DNA of 14,760 nt from DATJBC01 sp035515515 (lineage in GTDB: Bacteria; Actinomycetota; Acidimicrobiia; Acidimicrobiales; UBA8190), in NCBI GenBank assembly GCA_035515515.1, contig DATJBC010000216.1, positions 1 to 14,760 of the forward strand, read 5' to 3'. Under the pieces are notes generated by a model. It made no database searches, was not told the origin of the DNA, and worked only from the letters and a program-made list of their open reading frames with translations. Position numbers and translations under genes: made by a program. Positions within the stretch are counted from its first letter, which is position 1. Every line of letters begins with the position of its first letter. This document shows positions 9,572 through 14,760 of this stretch, piece after piece.

Positions 9572-10716
9572 CAGGCGGCGATGTCCTTGGGAAAGGTGGT
9601 GAGGGGCCGGCAGCCGCCCTCGGTGACCACGACGGTGTCCTCCACGCGGACACCGCCCGTCCCCGACAGGTACACGCCGGGCTCGACGGTCACGACGACG
9701 CCGGGGGCGAGGATAGCAGTCGACCCCGGCCCGACCCCGGGCGCCTCGTGGATGTCGAGGCCCACGCCGTGCCCGGTGCCGTGCTCGAAGGCCGACGCCC
9801 ACCCGGCGTCGGCGATGCGGTCGCGACAGGCGCGGTCGACGTCCCCCGCCGAGATGCCGGCCCGCACGGCGGCCACCCCGGCGGCCTGGGCATCGGCGAC
9901 CACCGTGAACACCCGGGCCATGGGGTCGGGGGGATCGCCCCCCACGCAGAACGTGCGCGTCATGTCGGAGCGGTAGCCGTCGAAGACGGCGCCGAAGTCG
10001 ATCACCACGCAGTCGCCGGGCCCGATCACGCGTCCGGTGGGGCGGGCATGCGGCTTGGCGGAGTTCGGCCCCGACGCCACGATCGTCTCGAAGGCGCGGT
10101 CCTCGCCGCCCAGGCGCCGCATGGCCGTGTCGAGCGCCAGCGCCACGTCGTCCTCGCGCGCCCCGGTGCCGAGGAGGACCAGGGTCTCGCCCAGGGCGGC
10201 GTCGGCGATGGCCGCCGCGTGGGCCATGCGCGCCAGCTCGCCGTCGTCTTTCACCTGGCGCAGCGCCTCGACCACGCCGCTCGTGGCCACGAGGGTGACG
10301 CCCGCGGCGTCGGCCTCGAAGCGCCTGGCGGCGGACCACGTGAGGTGGTCGGCCTCGAGCCCCAGGCGGCGGACCCCGAGGGAGCCCAGCGCTCCCACCA
10401 GCGCGTCGCGCTGGGCCTGGAGCCCGCCCACCACCAGCTCCACGGCGTCGCCCAGCCCGGACCCGGCGAGCTGCTCGGCCCCCTGGGTGCGGTAGCGCCC
10501 GTCGGTCGTCAACAGCGCCCGCCCCCCGCCCACCAGCACCGTGCCGGCCGACCCGGTGAAGCCGGTGAGATAGCGGATGTTGGCCGGGGTGCTCACCACC
10601 AGGGCGTCCACCTCGGCACGCTCCACCGCCTCCTGCACGCGCCCCAGGCGCGCCCCGAAGGCGAGCGGGACGGCGAGCACCTCGCGGGCGCGGGCCGCCG
10701 TCGCCTCGGCGCTCAC
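9571..10716 (-). CDS. pepP: M24B-family Xaa-Pro peptidase (aminopeptidase P / prolidase-like)
   Basis: A cytosolic dimetal peptidase that cleaves bonds before proline. 381 aa: a creatinase-like N-terminal domain (RYLTGFTGSAG, 48-58; TDGRY, 71-75), then the pita-bread catalytic domain. All five metal ligands are visible: Asp240 and Asp251 (VIDFGAVFDGYRSDMTRTF, 238-256), His316 (GTGHGVG), Glu345 (TVEPGVYL) and Glu359 (VRVEDT). His223 in KPHARP is the usual second conserved histidine. The GTG start at 10716 overlaps the aroQ stop as GTGA; there is no strong Shine-Dalgarno site, and an in-frame GTG a dozen codons later would also give a normal protein. Whether it prefers dipeptides (PepQ) or longer peptides (PepP) cannot be told from sequence. 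Its position before efp is a common pairing. Confidence 0.92.
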   Translation of the reverse strand: MSAEATAARAREVLAVPLAFGARLGRVQEAVERAEVDALVVSTPANIRYLTGFTGSAGTVLVGGGRALLTTDGRYRTQGAEQLAGSGLGDAVELVVGGLQAQRDALVGALGSLGVRRLGLEADHLTWSAARRFEADAAGVTLVATSGVVEALRQVKDDGELARMAHAAAIADAALGETLVLLGTGAREDDVALALDTAMRRLGGEDRAFETIVASGPNSAKPHARPTGRVIGPGDCVVIDFGAVFDGYRSDMTRTFCVGGDPPDPMARVFTVVADAQAAGVAAVRAGISAGDVDRACRDRIADAGWASAFEHGTGHGVGLDIHEAPGVGPGSTAILAPGVVVTVEPGVYLSGTGGVRVEDTVVVTEGGCRPLTTFPKDIAA

Positions 10717-11198
10717 GAGGGGCCCGGGCCCTGCGCCCCCGCGGCCCCCGGCGAGAGCAGCCGGGCCACGGCGTCGACGGCCAGGCGGTACCCGAGCCCC
10801 CCGAACCCGACGATGGCCCCGTTCACCACCGACGACAGGACCGAGGTGTGGCGCCACGGCTCGCGCGCCGCGGGGTTCGACAGGTGGAGCTCGACGACGA
10901 CGCCGTCGTAGGCGGCCACGGCGTCGTGCAGCGACCACGAGTAGTGGGTCAGCGCGCCGGCGTTGACGATGAGCGCCGCGGCCCGACCCCGCGCCCCGTG
11001 CACGAGCTCGACGAGCTCCCCCTCGTGGTTGCTCTGGTGGTGCTCCACGGCCATGCCGTGCCGGGCCGCCTCGGCGGCCGCCGCGGCCACGTGCTCGGCC
11101 AGGGTCTGGCGTCCGTAGACCTCGGGCTCGCGCTCGCCCAGCAGGTCGAGGTTGGGCCCCGACAGCACCACGATGAGCGGCCGGGCGTCGCCGCTCAC
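10713..11198 (-). CDS. aroQ: 3-dehydroquinate dehydratase, type II
   Basis: Dehydrates 3-dehydroquinate to 3-dehydroshikimate, step three of the shikimate pathway, as a dodecamer. 161 aa. Active-site residues line up with the M. tuberculosis enzyme with an offset of four: Arg23 and Tyr28 (GEREPEVYG, 21-29), Asn79 and His85 (VNAGALTH, 78-85), His105 (HLSN, 105-108) and Arg116. SNHEGELVE (56-64) is the conserved substrate loop. The segment THYSWSLHDA differs from the common THTSVALRDA but keeps the key Asp92. The GTG at 11198 overlaps the aroB stop as GTGA. The last 12 residues are a Gly/Pro/Ala tail outside the fold. Confidence 0.96.
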   Translation of the reverse strand: MSGDARPLIVVLSGPNLDLLGEREPEVYGRQTLAEHVAAAAAEAARHGMAVEHHQSNHEGELVELVHGARGRAAALIVNAGALTHYSWSLHDAVAAYDGVVVELHLSNPAAREPWRHTSVLSSVVNGAIVGFGGLGYRLAVDAVARLLSPGAAGAQGPGPS

Positions 11199-12247
11199 GG
11201 GTCGCACCCCATGCCGGCCAGGGTAGCCAGGACGTCGCCCTCGTCCACGCCCCGCACCGGCTCGACGCCCCGGGGGCCGTCGAGGACGAAGGTGAGGTCG
11301 TGGCGCGCCTTCTTGTCGCGGGCCATGAAGTCCACGAGCACACGGGCCGACGCGCCCTGCGGGATCTCCGACGGGAGGTCGAAGGCGCCCACCACGCGCC
11401 GGTGCAGGTCCACGCGCGCCTCGTCGATGCGGCCCAGGCGCCGGGCCAGCGCGGCGGCGAACACGAGCCCGATGGCCACCGCCTCGCCGTGGCGCAGGTC
11501 CCAGGCGGGCCCGTCGCCGAAGGCGGCCGCTTCGAGGGCGTGCGCCAGGGTGTGGCCGTAGTTGAGGACCATGCGGCGCCCCGACTCCCGCTCGTCGCCC
11601 GCCACCACGGCCGCCTTGATGCCCGCGCACCGCGCCACCTGCTCGTCGAGGGGGAGGTCCACCAGGGCCGCCCCCGGGCGCCCGTCCCCGAGCAGGCCGT
11701 CGCCGAGGAAGGCGTACTTGGCCATCTCCCCCCGGCCCGACGCCCACTCCCGGGCCGGCAGCGAGCGCAGGGTGTCGGTGTCGCACAGCACCGCGCTCGG
11801 CTGCCAGAAGGCCCCCACCAGGTTCTTGCCCTCGGGCAGGTTGACCCCCGTCTTGCCGCCGATGGCCGCGTCCACCTGGGCGAGCAGCGTGGTGGCCACG
11901 TTCACGTAGGCGACGCCGCGCAGGAAGACCGCCGCCGCGAAGCCCGCCACGTCGCTCACGGTGCCACCGCCCACGGCCACCACGGCGTCGGCCCGGGACA
12001 GGCCCCAGGCGGCGAAGGACCGGCACAGGCGCTCGACCTCGCCCATGGCCTTGGCCGCCTCGCCGTCGGCCACCGTGAACACCTCGAAGGGGACGCCCGG
12101 GTCCACCTCCACCGCCACGGACCGCTGGGTGACGACCGCGGCGCGCGCCGCGCCGGCGGGGAGCACCTCGGGGAGCATCTCCCGGGCCCCGGCCCCCACC
12201 ACCACGTCGTAGGGGCGCCCCGGGATGCCCACGGGCACGGTGATCAC
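11195..12247 (-). CDS. aroB: 3-dehydroquinate synthase
   Basis: Converts DAHP to 3-dehydroquinate with NAD and a metal ion, step two of the shikimate pathway. 350 aa, normal length. Nucleotide-binding and active-site stretches: VGGGTVSDVAGFAAA (92-106), RGVAYVNVATTLLAQVDAAIGGKTG in pieces at 110-134, and GKNLVGAFWQP (140-150). Zinc ligands are Glu174 (RGEMAKY), His232 (NYGHTLAHALE) and His253 (RHGEAVAIG). The GTG at 12247 overlaps the aroK stop as GTGA and is fixed by GGGAGG six bases upstream (12254-12259). The open frame upstream of it is aroK in another frame. Neighbours aroK and aroQ act directly around this step. Confidence 0.97.
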   Translation of the reverse strand: MITVPVGIPGRPYDVVVGAGAREMLPEVLPAGAARAAVVTQRSVAVEVDPGVPFEVFTVADGEAAKAMGEVERLCRSFAAWGLSRADAVVAVGGGTVSDVAGFAAAVFLRGVAYVNVATTLLAQVDAAIGGKTGVNLPEGKNLVGAFWQPSAVLCDTDTLRSLPAREWASGRGEMAKYAFLGDGLLGDGRPGAALVDLPLDEQVARCAGIKAAVVAGDERESGRRMVLNYGHTLAHALEAAAFGDGPAWDLRHGEAVAIGLVFAAALARRLGRIDEARVDLHRRVVGAFDLPSEIPQGASARVLVDFMARDKKARHDLTFVLDGPRGVEPVRGVDEGDVLATLAGMGCDP

Positions 12248-12780
12248 GGCACGCCTCCCGACACCGTCCCCAAACACGCCACCACCCGGTCGGCGACCTC
12301 CTCGGCGCTCAGGTCGTCGACGTCGACGACCACGCCCGCCACCTCCTCGTACAGCGGGCGCCGCCGCGCCGCCAGGCGCGTGAGCACGGCCGCGGGGGTC
12401 TCCCCCGAGGCGTGCAACAAGGGCCGGTCCGAGAGGACCCCGGCGCGCGCCGCCAGGGTGTCGGGGCGGGCGCGCAACCACACCACGGTGCCCGCGCCGG
12501 CCATGGCCCGGCGGTTGCCGGCGTCGAGGACCATCCCCCCGCCCACCGACACCACGGCGGGGACCGCCGTGTCGAGGACCCGGCGCAGCACCTCCGACTC
12601 GGCGCGGCGGAAGGCCTCCTCGCCCCTCTCGGCGAAGATGGCGCTCACCGTCGCCCCGAGCGCCCGCTCCACCTCGACGTCGGTGTCGACCTGGGGCCGG
12701 CCGGTGCGGGCCGCCACGATGCGCGCCACGGTCGTCTTGCCCGCGCCCATCATCCCGACCAGCAGGAGATGGTCAGCCAC
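12244..12780 (-). CDS. aroK: shikimate kinase
   Basis: Phosphorylates shikimate at the 3-hydroxyl with ATP. 178 aa, typical NMP-kinase-like size. Walker A is GMMGAGKT (9-16); substrate contacts are Asp32 and Asp34 (VDTDVEVE), Arg58 (FRRAE) and the GGG turn (80-82); the lid contains DRPLL with Arg119, and RRPLYEEVA (140-148) is the conserved adenine-side segment. The GTG at 12780 overlaps the end of aroC by 8 nt and puts the first strand directly before Walker A, as usual. No Shine-Dalgarno site is clear, so translation probably depends on aroC being translated. Confidence 0.96.
   Translation of the reverse strand: MADHLLLVGMMGAGKTTVARIVAARTGRPQVDTDVEVERALGATVSAIFAERGEEAFRRAESEVLRRVLDTAVPAVVSVGGGMVLDAGNRRAMAGAGTVVWLRARPDTLAARAGVLSDRPLLHASGETPAAVLTRLAARRRPLYEEVAGVVVDVDDLSAEEVADRVVACLGTVSGGVP
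12254..12259 (-). promoter_or_regulatory. Shine-Dalgarno site of aroB
   Basis: GGGAGG with a six-base spacer to the GTG at 12247, located in the last codons of aroK. It decides the aroB start. Confidence 0.7.
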
Positions 12781-13960
12781 TGCCGACGGCGGTCGACGGC
12801 GGGGCGTCGTGCAGCGACGCCACGAAGCCGTCGCGGTTGCGCACGACCTCGGCCACCGAGTCACCGCCGAACTTGCGCACCGCCTCGGACGCCAGCACCC
12901 ACGCCATCATCGTCTCGGCCACCACCCCCATGGCGGGCACGGCGGTGACGTCGGTGCGCTCCTTGAACGAGACCGTCTCCTCCTTGGTGACCACGTCGAC
13001 GGTCCCGAGCACCGGGCGGTTGAGCGTGGCCAGGGGCTTCATGCCCACCCGGGCGGCGACCAGGCCGCCGGTGGACATCCCCCCTTCGATGCCGCCCGCC
13101 CGCACCCCGGCGCGCCGGTACTCGCCGGCCTGGGCGTCCCACGAGATGGCGTCGTGCGCCACCGAGCCCCGCCGGGCGGTGCCCTCGGCGCCTTCGCCGA
13201 TCTCCACGACCTTCACCGCCTGGATGCTCATGAAGGCCTGGGCCAGCAGCCCGTCGAGGCGCCGGTCCCAGTGCACGTGGCTGCCCAGGCCGACGGGGAC
13301 GTCGTAGGCGAGGACCTCGACCACCCCGCCGAGGGAGTCGCCCTCCTTGGCCGCGGCCTTCACCGCCGCCACCATGCGCTCCTCGGCCTCGGGGTCGAAG
13401 CAGCGCACGGCGGAGTCGTCCACCCGGGCCAGGTCCGACGGCCCGGGCCGGGACCCCGTCGACGCCTCGACCGGGCCCAGCGCCACCACGTGGCTCAGCA
13501 CCGACACGCCCAGGTGGGCGAGCAGCCCCTTGGCCAGGCACCCCGCCGCCACCCGGGCCGCCGTCTCCCGGGCCGAGGCGCGCTCGAGCACGTCGCGGGC
13601 GTCGTCGAAGCCGTACTTCTGCATGCCGGCCAGATCGGCGTGCCCCGGACGGGGCTTGGTCAGGACCGTGGAGGGCCGCCCCGGGTCGGGGGACATCTCC
13701 TCCTGCCATTTGGGCCACTCGGTGTTGGCGATCTCGATGGCCACGGGCGAGCCGAGGGTCCGGCCGTGGCGCACCCCGCCGATGAGGGTGATCTCGTCGG
13801 CCTCGAAGCGCATGCGCGGGCCCCGGCCGAATCCCAGGCGGCGGCGGGCGAGCTCGCCGGCGATCTCGGGCGCGCCGACCGCCAGCCCGGCGGGCAGGCC
13901 CTCGACGATCACCACCAGCGCCCGGCCGTGGGACTCCCCCGCAGTGAGGAACCGCAGCAC
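12773..13960 (-). CDS. aroC: chorismate synthase
   Basis: Converts EPSP to chorismate, the last shikimate-pathway step, needing reduced FMN. 395 aa, full length. Signatures: AGESHGRALV (7-16, His11), RRLGFGRGPRM (40-50), TKPRPGHADLAG (101-112, His107), RASARETAARVA (128-139), and later GIEGGMSTGG, which binds FMN and substrate. The GTG at 13960 is the first codon of the homology (VLRFLTAGESHG). There is no Shine-Dalgarno site in front; instead a -10-like TAGATT ends six bases before it, so the message may be leaderless. It is the first gene of the aro cluster and is separated from the prepilin peptidase by 127 nt. Confidence 0.97.
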   Translation of the reverse strand: MLRFLTAGESHGRALVVIVEGLPAGLAVGAPEIAGELARRRLGFGRGPRMRFEADEITLIGGVRHGRTLGSPVAIEIANTEWPKWQEEMSPDPGRPSTVLTKPRPGHADLAGMQKYGFDDARDVLERASARETAARVAAGCLAKGLLAHLGVSVLSHVVALGPVEASTGSRPGPSDLARVDDSAVRCFDPEAEERMVAAVKAAAKEGDSLGGVVEVLAYDVPVGLGSHVHWDRRLDGLLAQAFMSIQAVKVVEIGEGAEGTARRGSVAHDAISWDAQAGEYRRAGVRAGGIEGGMSTGGLVAARVGMKPLATLNRPVLGTVDVVTKEETVSFKERTDVTAVPAMGVVAETMMAWVLASEAVRKFGGDSVAEVVRNRDGFVASLHDAPPSTAVGSG

Positions 13961-13966
13961 GACGCC

Positions 13967-13972
13967 AATCTA
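13967..13972 (-). promoter_or_regulatory. candidate -10 box giving a leaderless aroC transcript
   Basis: TAGATT fits the actinobacterial TANNNT pattern and is followed by six bases and then the aroC GTG at 13960, the usual spacing for transcription starting at the first base of the start codon. No -35 box is recognisable, and no Shine-Dalgarno site precedes the GTG. Confidence 0.45.
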
Positions 13973-14059
13973 CTGCGGCACCCTCGCGCTCCCCGGCCGT
14001 CGCGACGGGCGCTCGCGTGCGGCCGGAGCGGGCCCCGGGGCGCGTCGTGGACCCGCCTC

Positions 14060-14089
14060 GACGCCCGTCAGGCCCCTCGATGGGGCGTC
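14060..14089 (-). terminator. possible terminator after the prepilin peptidase gene
   Basis: Two alternative hairpins begin at the stop codon: GACGCCC (14089-14083) with GGGCGTC (14066-14060) around a 16-base loop, or a tighter GCCCC (14086-14082) with GGGGC (14076-14072) around ATCGA. No U-tract follows. It would separate this gene from aroC. Confidence 0.35.
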
Positions 14090-14760
14090 ACATCCCTCGA
14101 TGGAACAGGGCGCCCGCCACCGGGCTCCCCCACAGCACGGTCAGCACGGCGCCGGCTGCCAGGAAGGGGCCGAAGGGGATCCGGGTCTTGCGCCCCGCCC
14201 CCGAGAAGGCCATGGCCGCCAGCCCCACCACGGCCCCCAGGACGAAGGCGGCCAGGAACCCCACGAAGGCATGGCCCAGGCCCAGCCATCCCGTGGCGAA
14301 GCCCAGGACGCCCGAGAGGCGCACGTCCCCGAAGCCCATGCCGTGCGGGACGGCCAGGTGGACGGCGAGGAAGCAGGCGAAGGCGGCCGCCCCGCCGATG
14401 GCGGCGCGCGCCAGCGAACCCCACCGGTCGTCGAGGGCGGACGCCCCCACGAACAACGGGACGATCGCCGCCAGCGTGGGGTACACGAGGCGGTTGGGGA
14501 TGATCCTGTGCTCGAAGTCGACGGCGCTGATGGCCACGAGCGACAGCCCCAGCACGGCGTAGGCGGCCAGCACGAGGTCGTCGCCGATGCGCGCCGCGAA
14601 GCCGCCGAGGATGGCCGCGCTCACCGCGCCCAGCACGAGGGGCCGCCACGGGTGCGCCACGACGTGGCCGCATGCGGGGCACCCCCGCCGGCGGGCCGCC
14701 ACCCGCACCAGGGGCACGAGCGCCCGTCCCCGCGCCGGGGCGTCGCACGCCGGGCAGCGC
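14088..14760 (-). CDS. pilD: type IV prepilin peptidase, A24 family (5' end outside window)
   Basis: An integral membrane aspartyl protease that cleaves the leader of type IV pilins and pseudopilins; many also methylate the new N-terminus. 223 complete codons are visible and the frame stays open to the right edge. Two Cys pairs, CPAC (2-5) and CPAC (27-30), are the zinc-binding cytoplasmic loop of bifunctional enzymes. Catalytic aspartates are Asp81 (SAVDFEHRIIPN) and Asp145 (MGFGDVRLSG), 64 residues apart as in the family. About six hydrophobic segments follow the Cys loop. The missing N-terminus would hold the first membrane helix. No other pilus gene is in the window, so the substrate is unknown. 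An internal GTG at 14717 would cut off the first Cys pair and is not the start. Confidence 0.9.
   Translation of the reverse strand, partial: RCPACDAPARGRALVPLVRVAARRRGCPACGHVVAHPWRPLVLGAVSAAILGGFAARIGDDLVLAAYAVLGLSLVAISAVDFEHRIIPNRLVYPTLAAIVPLFVGASALDDRWGSLARAAIGGAAAFACFLAVHLAVPHGMGFGDVRLSGVLGFATGWLGLGHAFVGFLAAFVLGAVVGLAAMAFSGAGRKTRIPFGPFLAAGAVLTVLWGSPVAGALFHRGM

Noticed and set aside
14074..14103. Ten-base direct repeat CCCTCGATGG at 14074-14083 and 14094-14103 as a possible operator or attachment site.
   Set aside because: Short, and one copy is the end of the prepilin peptidase coding sequence; better explained by chance plus the terminator-like hairpin.
11300..14503. A 1067-codon plus-strand open frame crossing aroB, aroK, aroC and the prepilin peptidase gene.
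   Set aside because: Same GC artefact; it runs antisense through four clear genes and has no family resemblance.

Overview
The window is a very GC-rich, single-direction housekeeping gene cluster. Every gene I can support lies on the minus strand, so it reads from right (14760) to left (1). The organism is most likely an actinomycete in the broad sense (Actinomycetota). Reasons: strong GC bias, many GTG starts, actinobacterial-looking EF-P and NusB sequences, and the gene order aroC-aroK-aroB-aroQ-pepP-efp-nusB-pyrR-pyrB-pyrC-carA-carB-pyrD, which resembles the cluster I recall from Streptomyces but lacks its extra genes (for example bldD between nusB and pyrR). A deep-branching class such as Acidimicrobiia is possible, but this is inference.

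Layout in transcription order. (1) 14760-14088: the 3' part of a type IV prepilin peptidase gene, cut by the window edge. (2) 13961-14087: a 127-nt gap with a terminator-like hairpin and a promoter that probably makes a leaderless aroC mRNA. (3) 13960-10713: four shikimate-pathway genes (aroC chorismate synthase, aroK shikimate kinase, aroB 3-dehydroquinate synthase, aroQ type II dehydroquinase). (4) 10716-8576: an M24B Xaa-Pro peptidase, elongation factor P and NusB. (5) 8475-8575: a 101-nt gap holding a nusB terminator candidate, an extended -10 promoter and a PyrR-binding RNA hairpin. (6) 8474-1: the de novo UMP pathway (pyrR regulator/UPRTase, pyrB ATCase, pyrC DHOase, carA and carB carbamoyl-phosphate synthetase, pyrD dihydroorotate dehydrogenase, truncated at the left edge).

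The genes are packed almost without spacers. Six junctions are 4-nt or 1-nt stop/start overlaps, two are 8-nt overlaps, and the gaps inside the two blocks are only 8 and 12 nt. This suggests two long, translationally coupled transcripts, one starting at aroC and one at pyrR. There is no gene-free stretch over 300 bases. I saw no tRNA, rRNA, CRISPR, insertion sequence or phage gene.

I found no previously undescribed defence or mobile system. The most informative signal is regulatory. A hairpin at 8484-8526 carries the PyrR recognition loop, abuts the pyrR Shine-Dalgarno site, and is followed by a perfect 22-bp palindrome inside the first codons of pyrR. The other points worth checking are a class 1B-type PyrD with no pyrK beside it and a Pro/Ala-rich tail running off the window, and a 27-nt perfect in-frame repeat inside pyrC.
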